DNA from: Saccharomonospora piscinae
GTDB taxonomy: Bacteria > Actinomycetota > Actinomycetes > Mycobacteriales > Pseudonocardiaceae
Assembly: GCF_005862235.1 (NCBI RefSeq)
Contig: NZ_VCEK01000005.1
Location: 186,001 to 250,000, forward strand
DNA: 64,000 bases
Direction of reading: 5' to 3'
Numbering within the stretch: the stretch's first letter is position 1; each line of letters opens with the position of its first letter. The notes beneath the pieces were generated by a model, which was not told the origin of the DNA, made no database searches, and saw only the letters and a program-made list of their open reading frames with translations. A program made the translations under genes and the position numbers. Of the stretch, positions 34,297-46,047 are shown one piece after another.

Positions 34297-34329
34297 GCGA
34301 CACCGCGGCTGTGGTCGACGCCACGCGAC

Positions 34330-34335
34330 TACCCT
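34330..34335 (+). promoter_or_regulatory. -10 box before the cysteine desulfurase gene
   Basis: TACCCT fits TANNNT and ends 9 nt before ATG 34345, supporting that ATG over the GTG at 34339 and suggesting a leaderless transcript. Confidence 0.4.
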
Positions 34336-34344
34336 GGTGTGACG

Positions 34345-35559
34345 ATGACCTACCTCGATCACGCGGCCACCACGCCACTGGTGCCCGAGGCCCTCGCGGC
34401 CCTGACCGACGCGCTGCCCATGCTGGGCAACGCCTCGTCACTGCACTCGTCGGGCCGCCGGGCGCGGCGCATGGTCGAGGAGGCCAGGGAGACCGTCGCG
34501 GAGTCGATCGGCGCGCGCCCCTCCGAGGTGATCTTCACAGCCGGGGGCACCGAGAGCGACAACCTCGCCGTCAAGGGCCTCTACTGGGCCCGCCGCGCCG
34601 CCGACCCGCGCCGCACGAGGGTCCTCGCGTCGGCGGTGGAGCACCACGCCGTGCTCGACGCCGTGCAGTGGCTCGCCGATCACGAGGGCGCCGAGGTGAC
34701 CTGGCTCGACGTCGACCAGCACGGCCGCGTCTGCCCCGACGTGCTGCGCGCGGCCGTGGCGGCCGAGGCGGACACCGTCGCGCTCGCGACGGTGATGTGG
34801 GCCAACAACGAGGTCGGCACGATCAACCCCGTGCCCGAACTGGCCGCCGTCTGTGCCGAGTACGACGTACCGCTGCACACCGACGCCGTGCAGGCCGTCG
34901 GTGCGGTGCCGCTCGACGTCGCCGCCAGTGGCGTCGACGCGCTGACCCTGACCGGGCACAAGCTCGGCGGCCCCTACGGCGTGGGCGCGCTGGTGCTGGG
35001 GCGGGACACGACGTGTACCCCGCTGCTGCACGGTGGGGGCCAGGAGCGCGAGGTGCGTTCCGGCACACTGGACGTCCCGGCTATCCATGCGCTGGCCACG
35101 GCCGTGCGGAGCGCGGTCGCGCGCAGGGCCGAGCACGTCGCCCAGCTCACGAAGCTGCGCGACGAGCTGGTGGCCGCCGTGCGCGCGCAGGTGCCGGACG
35201 TGGTGCTCAACGGGCCGCCGCTGGACGCGGGCGACCGCCTGCCCGGCATCGCCCACCTGACGTTTCCCGGCTGTGCGGGCGACAGCCTGCTGATGCTGCT
35301 CGACGCCAAGGGCATCGAGTGCTCCACCGGCTCCGCCTGCACCGCGGGAGTGGCCGAACCGAGCCACGTCCTGCTGGCGATGGGGGCCGACGCGGCCTCG
35401 GCGCGCAGCTCTCTGCGATTCTCGCTGGGGCATTCGTCCACCCGCGCCGACGTGGAGGCGCTCGCGGCCGAGGTCGGCGGCGTCGTGACCCGCGCGCGGC
35501 AGGCGGGGCTGTCGGGAATGCGCAAGACCCGAACCGGGCAGACCGAGCAGGAGGTGTAG
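34345..35559 (+). CDS. cysteine desulfurase (IscS/NifS family)
   Basis: A 404-residue PLP enzyme that removes sulfur from cysteine and hands it to acceptors, here most likely MnmA encoded 3 nt downstream. [20 protein letters not shown] is the family start. The PLP lysine is in [20 protein letters not shown] and the persulfide cysteine in [29 protein letters not shown] is also conserved. It is the Rv3025c-like copy next to mnmA in mycobacteria. Confidence 0.93.
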   Translation: MTYLDHAATTPLVPEALAALTDALPMLGNASSLHSSGRRARRMVEEARETVAESIGARPSEVIFTAGGTESDNLAVKGLYWARRAADPRRTRVLASAVEHHAVLDAVQWLADHEGAEVTWLDVDQHGRVCPDVLRAAVAAEADTVALATVMWANNEVGTINPVPELAAVCAEYDVPLHTDAVQAVGAVPLDVAASGVDALTLTGHKLGGPYGVGALVLGRDTTCTPLLHGGGQEREVRSGTLDVPAIHALATAVRSAVARRAEHVAQLTKLRDELVAAVRAQVPDVVLNGPPLDAGDRLPGIAHLTFPGCAGDSLLMLLDAKGIECSTGSACTAGVAEPSHVLLAMGADAASARSSLRFSLGHSSTRADVEALAAEVGGVVTRARQAGLSGMRKTRTGQTEQEV

Positions 35560-35562
35560 GCG

Positions 35563-36654
35563 GTGCGGGTACTGGCCGCGATGAGCGGGGGAGTGGACTC
35601 GGCGGTGGCCGCCGCCAGGGCCGTCGCCGCGGGACACGACGTCGTCGGTGTGCATCTGGCGCTGTCCGCGAAGCCCGGCACGCTGCGCACGGGCTCGCGC
35701 GGCTGCTGCACGATCGAGGACGCGGGCGATGCCCGCAGGGCCGCCGACATGCTGGGTATCCCGTACTACGTGTGGGACTTCGCCGAGCGTTTCACCGAGG
35801 AGGTCGTCGAGACCTTCGTCGGCGAGTACGCGGCGGGCCGCACTCCCAATCCGTGCGTCACCTGCAACGAGAAGATCAAGTTCGAGGCGCTGCTGGAGAA
35901 GGCGGTGGCGCTGGGCTTCGACGCGGTGTGTACCGGGCACTACGCCCGCCTGTCCGTGGTGGACGGCGTACCCGAACTTCGCCGCAGCGCCGACGAGGGC
36001 AAGGACCAGTCCTACGTCCTCGCCTCGCTCACCCCGGACCAGCTCCGGCACGCGATGTTCCCGCTCGGCGACTCGCGCAAGTCCGACGTGCGCGCGGAGG
36101 CCGCCGAGCGGGGCCTGTCCGTCGCGGCCAAGCCCGACAGCCACGACATCTGCTTCATCCCGGACGGCGACACCAAGTCGTTTCTGGAGAAGCGGCTCGG
36201 GCAGCGGCCCGGTGACCTCGTCGACGCCGAGACCGGCGCTGTGCTCGGGCAGCACACGGGCGTACACGGGTTCACCGTGGGCCAGCGCAAGGGCCTCGGC
36301 ATCGACGCGCCCGCGCCCGACGGCAGGCCCCGCTACGTGCTGGGGCTGGAGCCGGTGTCCGGCGCGGTGAAGGTCGGCTCCGCCCGCGACCTCGCGGTGC
36401 ATCGCATCGAGGCGGACCGGCCCATCTGGCCGGGCGAGCCGCTCCGGCCGGGGCCGACGGAGTGCGTGGCACAGGTCCGCGCCCACGGTGGCATGGCCCC
36501 CGCCGTGGCCGAGGTCGTCGACGGCGGCGTGGTGGTCGAACTGCGCGAGCCCCTGAGTGGCGTGGCGCCCGGCCAGGTCGTGGTGCTGTACCGGCCGGAC
36601 GCCGACGGGGGCGACGTCGTGCTGGGCAGCGCGAAGATCGCCGCAACGGCGTGA
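35563..36654 (+). CDS. mnmA: tRNA-specific 2-thiouridylase
   Basis: A 363-residue MnmA that thiolates U34 of Lys, Glu and Gln tRNAs. The P-loop is [20 protein letters not shown], the first catalytic cysteine is in [16 protein letters not shown], and the second is the Cys in [22 protein letters not shown] and [13 protein letters not shown] are conserved. The GTG at 35563 lies after GAGGTGTAG. It follows the desulfurase by 3 nt and probably receives its sulfur. Confidence 0.95.
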   Translation: MRVLAAMSGGVDSAVAAARAVAAGHDVVGVHLALSAKPGTLRTGSRGCCTIEDAGDARRAADMLGIPYYVWDFAERFTEEVVETFVGEYAAGRTPNPCVTCNEKIKFEALLEKAVALGFDAVCTGHYARLSVVDGVPELRRSADEGKDQSYVLASLTPDQLRHAMFPLGDSRKSDVRAEAAERGLSVAAKPDSHDICFIPDGDTKSFLEKRLGQRPGDLVDAETGAVLGQHTGVHGFTVGQRKGLGIDAPAPDGRPRYVLGLEPVSGAVKVGSARDLAVHRIEADRPIWPGEPLRPGPTECVAQVRAHGGMAPAVAEVVDGGVVVELREPLSGVAPGQVVVLYRPDADGGDVVLGSAKIAATA

Positions 36655-36676
36655 GATGGGCGCGTTCTCGGCCGTG

Positions 36677-36916
36677 TCACCCCCGCTGTGACGCCGGATA
36701 GGGCAGCAACGCCATCTCGCGGGCGTTCTTGATCGCGGTGGCGACCTGCTTCTGCTCCTGCGGGGTCAGCCCGGTCACCCGACGGGAGCGGATCTTGCCC
36801 CGGTCCGAGATGAACTGCCGCAACAGAGCGGCATCCTTCCAGTCGACCTCCTCGATTCCGTTGGCTCGCAGCAGGTTGCGCCTGCGCTGACCGGGGCGCG
36901 GAACTCGCTTCACCAT
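36677..36916 (-). CDS. rpsR: 30S ribosomal protein S18, zinc-independent form
   Basis: A 79-residue S18 with [40 protein letters not shown] and [12 protein letters not shown]. It lacks the N-terminal cysteines of the zinc-binding form. ATG 36916 has GGTAGGAGAG just upstream and is preferred over the longer frame to 36946. It is the last gene of the L28-L33-S14-S18 operon. Confidence 0.93.
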   Translation of the reverse strand: MVKRVPRPGQRRRNLLRANGIEEVDWKDAALLRQFISDRGKIRSRRVTGLTPQEQKQVATAIKNAREMALLPYPASQRG

Positions 36917-36923
36917 TGCTCTC

Positions 36924-37229
36924 CTACCAGCTCGACTTGGTGACACCGGGCAGTTCGCCGCGGTGCGCCATCTCGCGCAGCCGGATGCGCGACAGCCCGA
37001 ACGCGCGGTAGTACCCGCGCGGACGGCCGTCGACCGTGTCCCGGTTGCGGATGCGCGTGCGGCTCGCGTCGCGCGGCATCGCCGCCAGCGCCGACACGGC
37101 GGCGGCCTTCTCCTCCGGCGTGGACCGGGGGGAGCGGATCGTGGCCTTGAGGGCGGCCCGCCGGTCCGCGTACCGCGCGGCGATCACCTTGCGCCGCTCG
37201 TTGCGCGCGATCTTCGACTTCTTGGCCAT
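36924..37229 (-). CDS. rpsN: 30S ribosomal protein S14, long zinc-independent form
   Basis: A 101-residue S14 starting [20 protein letters not shown], with [20 protein letters not shown] and [20 protein letters not shown]. The zinc-binding form is about 61 residues with four cysteines; this one has none. ATG 37229 shares one base with the L33 stop (TGATG). Confidence 0.94.
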   Translation of the reverse strand: MAKKSKIARNERRKVIAARYADRRAALKATIRSPRSTPEEKAAAVSALAAMPRDASRTRIRNRDTVDGRPRGYYRAFGLSRIRLREMAHRGELPGVTKSSW

Positions 37230-37393
37230 CACCGCTCCTCGCGAAACTCGACGTGGCGCCGCGCCACCGGGTCGTACTTGCGCAGCACCATGCGGTCCGG
37301 GTTGTTGCGGCGGTTCTTCCTGGTCACGTAGGTGTAGCCGGTCCCTGCGGTGGACCGGAGCTTGATGATCGGCCGCAGCTCGTCGCGAGCCAT
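37229..37393 (-). CDS. rpmG: 50S ribosomal protein L33, zinc-independent form
   Basis: A 54-residue L33: [20 protein letters not shown] followed by [20 protein letters not shown] and [12 protein letters not shown]. The CxxC pairs of the zinc form are absent. It starts 1 nt after the L28 stop and shares a base with the S14 start. Confidence 0.95.
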   Translation of the reverse strand: MARDELRPIIKLRSTAGTGYTYVTRKNRRNNPDRMVLRKYDPVARRHVEFREER

Positions 37394-37394
37394 G

Positions 37395-37631
37395 TCAGCG
37401 AAGCACCCCTTTCGCGCGCAGCTCGGCGACCACCGCGTCGATGCCGCGCCTGTCGATGGTCTTCATTCCCTTCACCGACACCCGCAGCCGCACCCAGCGG
37501 CCTTCGCTGGGGACCCAGTACCGGCGTGACTGCAGGTTCGGGTCCCACCGGCGCGACGTCCTGCGGTGCGAGTGCGACACCTGCTTGCCGAAACCCGGCC
37601 TGCGGCCGGTGACCTGGCAGACAGCGGACAC
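37395..37631 (-). CDS. rpmB: 50S ribosomal protein L28, zinc-independent form
   Basis: A 78-residue L28: [20 protein letters not shown] then [19 protein letters not shown]. It has one cysteine, so no zinc knuckle. Of two in-frame GTGs (37637 and 37631) the second is preferred. AGGAGG then sits 5 nt upstream, and the product begins at the usual MSAVCQVTG. It is the first gene of the operon behind the Zur-like box. Confidence 0.94.
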   Translation of the reverse strand: MSAVCQVTGRRPGFGKQVSHSHRRTSRRWDPNLQSRRYWVPSEGRWVRLRVSVKGMKTIDRRGIDAVVAELRAKGVLR

Positions 37632-37645
37632 GGACACCTCCTAGT

Positions 37646-37666
37646 TGAAACTGATTGTCATTATCG
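37646..37666. promoter_or_regulatory. Zur-like operator of the L28-L33-S14-S18 operon
   Basis: TGAAACTGATTGTCATTATCG. On the minus strand its core TGACAATCAGTTTCA differs by one base from the core at 30421. It ends 8 nt before the rpmB Shine-Dalgarno, with TACGAT as a possible -10 just upstream. Consistent with derepression under zinc limitation. Confidence 0.82.
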
Positions 37667-37764
37667 TAAAAGCTAGACTAGCGCGCGTCGTGCGGGAAGC
37701 TCGACAGTGGGGGCGCGGTCGCGTCTAATGGCGGAACCCGTCGAGCACTTCCCGGAGGACACCG

Positions 37765-39294
37765 ATGACGCCTGTCCGCTCCAGCACGGTCGCCGACATC
37801 CTGCGCCGCAGCGCCGCGCGGCACCCGGACCGGATCGCGCTGCGGTTCAACGCGGGCCCCGGTCGGGAATGGACCTACGCCGAACTGGACGAGGCGGTCA
37901 CCCGTACCGCCGCGCACCTGCTCTCCCTCGGGCTCGCCCCCGGCGACCGCGTGGCGGCGTACGGGAAGAACTCCGACGCCTACCTGCTCGGATTCCTCGC
38001 CTGTGCCCGCGCCGGTCTCGTCCACGTGCCCGTGAACTTCAACCTCACCGGCGACGACCTCGCCTACCTGCTGGAACAGTCGGGCAGCCGGGCGGCGCTC
38101 GTGGACCCCGTGCTGGCGGGCAACCTCGCGGACGCGGGCGTGGAGCCCGAACACGTGCTGGCTTTGCGCGACGCCGAGGGCAGCCTGCTGGAACAGGCGA
38201 GCACGGGCCCGGTGCCGGAGGTCGAGGTGGACGTCGCCGACACCGATCTCGCCCAGTTGCTCTACACCTCGGGCACGACGTCGCGGCCCAAGGGCGCGAT
38301 GATGACCCACCGGGCCCTGGTACACGAGTACGTGTCCTGCGTCGTGGACCTCGACCTCGCGCCCGACGACGCCCCGCTGCACGTGATGCCGCTCTATCAC
38401 AGCGCGCAGCTGCACGTGTTCCTCATGCCGTGGCTGGCTGTCGGTGCCACGAACACGGTGCTGGAGACGCCCGACCCCACCGAGATCCTGCGCAGGCTGG
38501 CCGCCGACCGGCACGGCGCCTTCTTCGCCGCCCCGACACTCTGGGTGGCGCTGGCCAACCACGACCACTTCGACCGCTCGGACCTGTCGTCGCTGCGCAA
38601 GGCCTACTACGGCGCGTCCATCATGCCGGTGCCGGTGCTGAACCGGCTCCGCGCGGCGATGCCACAACTCGGCTTCTACAACTGTTTCGGGCAGTCGGAG
38701 ATCGCGCCGCTGGCGACCGTGTTGCGCCCCGAGGAACACGACCGGCGTCCCGATTCGGCAGGCAGGCCGGTGCTGTTCGTCGAGGCGCGCGTGGTGGACC
38801 CGGACGGCCGCGACGTGGCCGCGGGGGAGCAGGGCGAGGTGATCTACCGGTCACCGCAGCTGGCGACCGGCTACTGGGACAAGCCGGAGGAGACCGCGGA
38901 GGCGTTCCGCGACGGCTGGTTCCACTCCGGCGACCTCGTGCGCGTCGACGACGAGGGCTACCTCTACGTGGTGGACCGCATCAAGGACGTCATCAACACC
39001 GGTGGGGTTCTCGTGGCGTCGCGCGAGGTGGAGGACGCCCTCTACACGCATCCCGGCGTCGCGGAGGTCGCTGTGGTGGGCCTGCCCGACGATCGGTGGA
39101 TCGAGGCGATCACCGCCGTGGTGGTGCCGAAGGGTGAGGTCAGCGCCGACGAACTGCTCGCGCACGTGCGCTCGGCCCTGTCGCACTTCAAGGTCCCGAA
39201 GGCCGTCCACTTCACCGACGACCTGCCCCGCAACGCCTCCGGCAAGATCCTCAAGCGGCAGCTGCGCGACGAGCTGGCCGCACCGCCGGGGTAA
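37765..39294 (+). CDS. AMP-dependent acyl-CoA synthetase / ligase
   Basis: A 509-residue ANL-superfamily enzyme that activates a carboxylic acid as an acyl-AMP and usually transfers it to CoA. The P-loop is LLYTSGTTSRPKGAMMTH, A5-type motif YNCFGQSEIAPLATV, A7-type WFHSGDLVRVDDEGYLYVVD and the catalytic lysine is in LPRNASGKILKRQL. ATG 37765 has GGAGGACACC upstream. The substrate is unknown; medium- or long-chain fatty acids or an aromatic acid are possible. It converges with the metallo-hydrolase gene, with a gap of 17 nt. Confidence 0.88.
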   Translation: MTPVRSSTVADILRRSAARHPDRIALRFNAGPGREWTYAELDEAVTRTAAHLLSLGLAPGDRVAAYGKNSDAYLLGFLACARAGLVHVPVNFNLTGDDLAYLLEQSGSRAALVDPVLAGNLADAGVEPEHVLALRDAEGSLLEQASTGPVPEVEVDVADTDLAQLLYTSGTTSRPKGAMMTHRALVHEYVSCVVDLDLAPDDAPLHVMPLYHSAQLHVFLMPWLAVGATNTVLETPDPTEILRRLAADRHGAFFAAPTLWVALANHDHFDRSDLSSLRKAYYGASIMPVPVLNRLRAAMPQLGFYNCFGQSEIAPLATVLRPEEHDRRPDSAGRPVLFVEARVVDPDGRDVAAGEQGEVIYRSPQLATGYWDKPEETAEAFRDGWFHSGDLVRVDDEGYLYVVDRIKDVINTGGVLVASREVEDALYTHPGVAEVAVVGLPDDRWIEAITAVVVPKGEVSADELLAHVRSALSHFKVPKAVHFTDDLPRNASGKILKRQLRDELAAPPG

Positions 39295-39311
39295 CGCACG
39301 GCACCGTTCGC

Positions 39312-40349
39312 TCAGGCGCGGTAGGTGCGCAACACGCCGTCGTCGGTGCCCGTCAGCGTCGCCCTGGCCACCAGCAGGTCCAGGTGTGCCGCCACTTCCA
39401 GCACGGCCAGCGCCTGGTTGAACGGGTCGAGATCGGACAGCGCCGTCTCGTGCCGGGTCCACGGCAGGCGCAGCGCCACCTCGTAGGCCGTGTGGGCGCC
39501 GAGCGACACGGTGTGCGCGATGTCGTCCAGCCTGCGGTCGTGGTGGCGCAGCAGCTCGTCCACCCGCGCGTGCACGCTCGCGCCGGTGGGGCCGTGGGCG
39601 GGCAGCATGCGGGCGTCCGGCAACGCGCGAACCCGGCGCAGCGACTCCAGGAAGTCCCGCAGCGGCAGCGGAACGGGGGCGGCGTGCAGGCCCACCGACG
39701 GGGTGATGTGGGGCAGCACGTGGTCGCCGGTGAACTGCAGGCCCTCGGTGCGGTCGGCGAACACCACGTGCCCCGCCGTGTGGCCGGGGGTGGCGAGCAC
39801 GTCGAGAGTCCTGCCTCCCACGGTGCTGCGGCGGCCCTCTCGCAGCCACTCGTCGGGCTGCTCCCACACCGTGTCGTCGGTGGGCGGTGGGGTCGCGGCG
39901 AACGCCTCGGTCAGCAGGGTGATCACCGCGTCACCGCCCGCGCGCCGCAGCAGCGGGAGCTGGTCGGCCATCGGCGGACGGCCCGGCGTCGCCACGGCGC
40001 GCAGAGCCGGTTCCTCCCGCGCCCCCAGCGCCACCGGAGTGCCGTGCTCTCGCCGCACCGGCAGCGCCAGCGTGTAGTGATCGCGGTGGACGTGGGTGAT
40101 CAGGAACTCGCCGACGTCGCCGAGCCCGGCGCCGAGTCCGGACAACGCCTTCTCCAGCGCCTCGTGCGCCTCGTCGCACGCCCAGCCCGAGTCGATGAGG
40201 GTGAGCGCGTCGCCGTCGGTGATCGCGTAGACGTTGACCGCTTTCAGCCCGGAGTTCGGCATCGGGAGCGGGATGCGGTGAACGCCGGGCGCCACCGAGT
40301 AGATCCCTGGTTCGGTCCAGTGCCGGGCCCCGTCGTCGAGCGGTCGCAT
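39312..40349 (-). CDS. metallo-beta-lactamase-fold hydrolase
   Basis: A 345-residue MBL-fold protein. The metal motif is ITHVHRDHYTLALP (HxHxDH), with ATPGHTAGHVVF and LQFTGDHVLPHITPSVG supplying further ligands. A C-terminal helical domain (LLRHHDRRLDDIAHT) resembles glyoxalase II or LACTB2-like proteins. The substrate is unknown. ATG 40349 (MRPLDD) is preferred. An upstream extension to 40376 is possible. A perfect palindrome 55 nt upstream (40404-40421) may control it. Confidence 0.85.
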   Translation of the reverse strand: MRPLDDGARHWTEPGIYSVAPGVHRIPLPMPNSGLKAVNVYAITDGDALTLIDSGWACDEAHEALEKALSGLGAGLGDVGEFLITHVHRDHYTLALPVRREHGTPVALGAREEPALRAVATPGRPPMADQLPLLRRAGGDAVITLLTEAFAATPPPTDDTVWEQPDEWLREGRRSTVGGRTLDVLATPGHTAGHVVFADRTEGLQFTGDHVLPHITPSVGLHAAPVPLPLRDFLESLRRVRALPDARMLPAHGPTGASVHARVDELLRHHDRRLDDIAHTVSLGAHTAYEVALRLPWTRHETALSDLDPFNQALAVLEVAAHLDLLVARATLTGTDDGVLRTYRA

Positions 40350-40403
40350 CCCGTGATGACACCAGGTTCGGACCACCCGCAGGAGGCCCGTGAGAGTCAG
40401 ATC

Positions 40404-40421
40404 ACTGAGCGGGCGCTCAGT
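40404..40421. promoter_or_regulatory. perfect palindrome, candidate TetR-type operator
   Basis: ACTGAGCG GG CGCTCAGT is an 8-bp perfect inverted repeat lying between the hydrolase start (40349) and overlapping the stop of the nitrilase gene. Its form is typical of TetR-family operators. No regulator gene is adjacent. Confidence 0.4.
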
Positions 40422-41250
40422 CGTGGCCGCTCTCGGTGATCAGCCGCTCCAGCTCCCGGCGCAGCAGCCCCATCCGTGCGTCCGCCAGCAGCGGCATCTC
40501 CCGCCGCCGCCTGCGCACCGCCGTGAGGTCGATGTCGATCATCGTCAGCGACTCCTCCCAGGTGGGCGCCGTCGCCACGGCCGAGCCCCACGGGTCGACC
40601 ACCCGGGAGCCACCCCAGAACCGCACCCCGGCCTCGTCGCCCACCCGGTTCACGAACACCACCCAGCACTGCTGCATCCGGGCGGTGAAGGTGAGCAGGT
40701 CGTGCCAGTACTCCGCCGGGTCGAACGAGCCGCCGGTCAGCTTCGCGGCGCTGTTCGCGGGCACGATCAGCAGTTCGGCGCCGTCCTGTGCGGCGAGCCA
40801 CGGCAGCATCGGTTGCCAGGCATCGTTGCAGATGAGCGTGGCGAACCGGCCGTGCCCCGCCTCGAACGCCCGCATGTGCTGGCCGGGGCTCGCGTGCTTG
40901 CGTTCCTCCCAGATCAGGTAGTTCGGGAGGTAGAGCTTGCGGTGGTTGTGGACGAGCCTGCCGCCGGACAGGTACAGCGCCGAGTTGTGCCTGCGGATGC
41001 GGCCGTCCTCCAGCAGCCCGATCACCACGTCCGGCCCGTGCCGCGACAGCGTGGCCAGCCGAGGGTCGTCGGGCCACAGCGAGATGTCGTCGGCCAGCTG
41101 GCCCAGCGCGTACCCGGTGAGGCTGAGCTCGGGAAACACCACCAGCTCGGCGTCCGCCTCGGCGGCGTCCTTGACGATCCGCTCGGCCGACGCGAGGTTG
41201 CCGTCCACGTCGCCGAGCCTGCAGTCCGTCTGCGCCAGCGCCACCCGCAC
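40417..41250 (-). CDS. carbon-nitrogen hydrolase (nitrilase superfamily)
   Basis: A 277-residue amidase-type enzyme with the full triad: glutamate in LVVFPELSLTGYALG, lysine in HNHRKLYLPNY and cysteine in ATLICNDAWQPMLP. The start MRVALAQTDCRLGDVDGNLA is typical. It probably hydrolyses a small amide. The GRFATLICNDAW form resembles NAD-synthetase-type or ureidopropionase-like members, but no exact substrate can be given. It is divergent from the MetE-like gene. Confidence 0.87.
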   Translation of the reverse strand: MRVALAQTDCRLGDVDGNLASAERIVKDAAEADAELVVFPELSLTGYALGQLADDISLWPDDPRLATLSRHGPDVVIGLLEDGRIRRHNSALYLSGGRLVHNHRKLYLPNYLIWEERKHASPGQHMRAFEAGHGRFATLICNDAWQPMLPWLAAQDGAELLIVPANSAAKLTGGSFDPAEYWHDLLTFTARMQQCWVVFVNRVGDEAGVRFWGGSRVVDPWGSAVATAPTWEESLTMIDIDLTAVRRRRREMPLLADARMGLLRRELERLITESGHD

Positions 41251-41380
41251 CGGGGCTCACCTCCCTCACCGACACCCCCGACGGTACGCACGTCGCCCCG
41301 GTGCTGCGACGGCGAACCGTGTGGTGAGCCGGGCGGACCCCGTCGTGAACCACGGTGTCCGCGGCGGGACAATCGGTGCC

Positions 41381-42433
41381 GTGACCAGTGGTGTGACACA
41401 GCGTTCGCTGCGGCCGTGGCCGACCGGCGCGGCGACCGGGGTCGGCTCGATGCCGGGCACCGACTCCGGCGAGGCCGCCGCCGTCGTCTTCGGCGAGCTG
41501 CCCGAGTTCCCCCACCTGCCCGAACTGCCCGCCCGAGGGGTGGGGGCCGACCTGCTCGGCCGCACCGCGGCGGTGCTCGTCGACCTGGCCGTGGACGTCG
41601 TGCCGTCCGGTTACCGCGTGGCCGCCCGCCCGGGGCGTGACCAGCGCCGGGCGGTGGACCTGCTGCGGTGGGACATCGACGCCGTCACCGAGGCAGCGGG
41701 TCGCGGCGCGCCCGAGGTCGTCAAGACCCAGCTCGCGGGGCCCTGGACGCTCGCGGCGGGCGTGGAACTGGCCCGGGGCCACCGCGTGCTCACCGACCGG
41801 GGCGCGGTGCGGGACTTCACCGACTCGCTCGTGGAGGGACTCGCCGCCCACGTCGCCCAGCTCGCCGAGCGCACGGGCGCCCGCGTGGTGGTGCAGTTCG
41901 ACGAACCCAGCCTGCCGGACGTGCTCGCCGGGGCGCTGTCCACACCGTCCGGCTACGGCACGGTGCCCGCCGTGCCCGAACCGGAGGCCAGGGACCTGCT
42001 CGGCACGGTCATCGAGGCGGCGCGCGAGCGCACCGGTGCGGCCGTGGCGGTGCACTGCTGCGCACGCCGTCCCCCGGTGGGGCTGCTGCGGGCGGCCGGC
42101 GCCGACGCCGTGTCGCTCGACGCGACGCTGCTGACCGGCGCGGGTGGGGCGTTGCTCGACGAGATCGGCGAGGCCTACGACGCGGGCACGACGCTGTTGC
42201 TCGGACTCGTGCCCAGCACGGCGCCCGCCACGCCGCCCGAACTGAAGACCCTGGCGCGCCCCGCGTTCGACCTGGTGGACCGGCTCGGCTTCGCCCGCGC
42301 CACGCTGGCCGAGCAGGCCGTGCCCACACCGACCTGCGGGCTCGCGGGCGCGACGGCCGACTGGGTGCGCCGGGCCCTGTCGCTGACCCGCGATCTCGGC
42401 AAAGCCTTCGTCGAGCCCGTCGAGGGCTGGTAG
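41381..42433 (+). CDS. MetE C-terminal-domain (core-MetE-like) methyltransferase
   Basis: A 350-residue protein matching only the catalytic half of cobalamin-independent methionine synthase. The start has TGVGSMPGTDS, the zinc site seems retained in AVAVHCCARRPP (HxC) and PTPTCGLAGAT (C), and VVVQFDEPSLPDVL is conserved. Full MetE is about 750 residues. Related short proteins sit upstream of ligA in mycobacteria (Rv3015c). The methyl donor may not be a folate; in some prokaryotes core-MetE uses a corrinoid. GTG 41381 was chosen by the family start. Confidence 0.75.
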   Translation: MTSGVTQRSLRPWPTGAATGVGSMPGTDSGEAAAVVFGELPEFPHLPELPARGVGADLLGRTAAVLVDLAVDVVPSGYRVAARPGRDQRRAVDLLRWDIDAVTEAAGRGAPEVVKTQLAGPWTLAAGVELARGHRVLTDRGAVRDFTDSLVEGLAAHVAQLAERTGARVVVQFDEPSLPDVLAGALSTPSGYGTVPAVPEPEARDLLGTVIEAARERTGAAVAVHCCARRPPVGLLRAAGADAVSLDATLLTGAGGALLDEIGEAYDAGTTLLLGLVPSTAPATPPELKTLARPAFDLVDRLGFARATLAEQAVPTPTCGLAGATADWVRRALSLTRDLGKAFVEPVEGW

Positions 42434-42444
42434 GACTGGGCGGC

Positions 42445-45305
<2,861 letters not shown>

Positions 45306-45307
45306 CC

Positions 45308-45397
45308 GTGTCCGCAGCCTGCGTAGCCGTGTCCGCAGCTTATGGAGCCGTGTCCGCAGGTTGTGTAGCCGTGTCCGCAGCGCGCGTAGCGGTGTCA
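45308..45397. repeat. 21-bp tandem repeat array B
   Basis: Four units at 45308, 45329, 45350 and 45371, each starting GTGTCCGCAG, with a 21-bp period and a variable middle (CCTGCGTAGCC, CTTATGGAGCC, GTTGTGTAGCC, CGCGCGTAGCG). It is the reverse complement of the array A unit. It starts 3 nt after the ligA stop and ends at TCA 45395-45397, the complement of the next gene's stop. Confidence 0.88.
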
Positions 45398-45994
45398 GTC
45401 TCGAACCCGGAGTAGCACCGCCACGACCAGGGCGAGCGTCAGCACCCCGAGGGCGGCGACCACCGTGCCGCCCACGCCGAGGTGATCCACCACCCAGGCG
45501 AGGGTTCTCCGGCTGCGGGACCGTGGGTTGGCGAGGACGACCGCGGCGAACCCGGCGGCTGCGACTCCCACCCCCGCCAACACCCATCGTCCCCGTCGAC
45601 CGTCAAGGCCGGCGCGATGCACGATCACCTGTCCCGCCCGCAGGATGCGCCGTACGCGCAGGATGCGAAACGCCCCGAGTGCCAAGAACACCCGCAGCAC
45701 CTGCACCGGGCCGACCACGAACACGACCGCAGGCACGGTCAGTCCCACGATCAGCAACTGTGCCCGGTATCGCTGTGCGAACACCCGGACACTGCCGCTG
45801 AACCAGAGCAACACCGCTGATTCCCCGGTCAGCACAGCCAGTGACCCCCAGTTGAGGGCCGCGCCGATGAGGCCGGTGACTCCGGGCGTGGCGGCGAGGA
45901 AGACCGCCGGAACCGACACGAGTGCCGCCGCCAGTACCGGAACCGCCAGGCGGTCCTGCCAGCGGCGAGTGCGCTCGTCGTGGATGTCGGGCAT
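45395..45994 (-). CDS. multi-pass membrane protein resembling a voltage-sensor domain
   Basis: A 199-residue protein with about six hydrophobic segments: VPVLAAALVSVPAVFLAA, WGSLAVLTGESAVLLWF, LLIVGLTVPAVVFVVG, then VLRVFLALGAFRILRVRRIL, an arginine-spaced helix like the S4 of voltage-gated channels, and two more helices near the C-terminus. There is no K+ channel selectivity filter (TVGYG-like). It may be a voltage sensor without a pore or a degenerate channel. ATG 45994 (MPDIHDE) is preferred. It lies between repeat arrays B and C. Confidence 0.72.
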   Translation of the reverse strand: MPDIHDERTRRWQDRLAVPVLAAALVSVPAVFLAATPGVTGLIGAALNWGSLAVLTGESAVLLWFSGSVRVFAQRYRAQLLIVGLTVPAVVFVVGPVQVLRVFLALGAFRILRVRRILRAGQVIVHRAGLDGRRGRWVLAGVGVAAAGFAAVVLANPRSRSRRTLAWVVDHLGVGGTVVAALGVLTLALVVAVLLRVRD

Positions 45995-46047
45995 CAGCCC
46001 ACGACGGTACGCGGTGTTCGTCCGGTTCGGCCGGTGTGGCCGCAACC

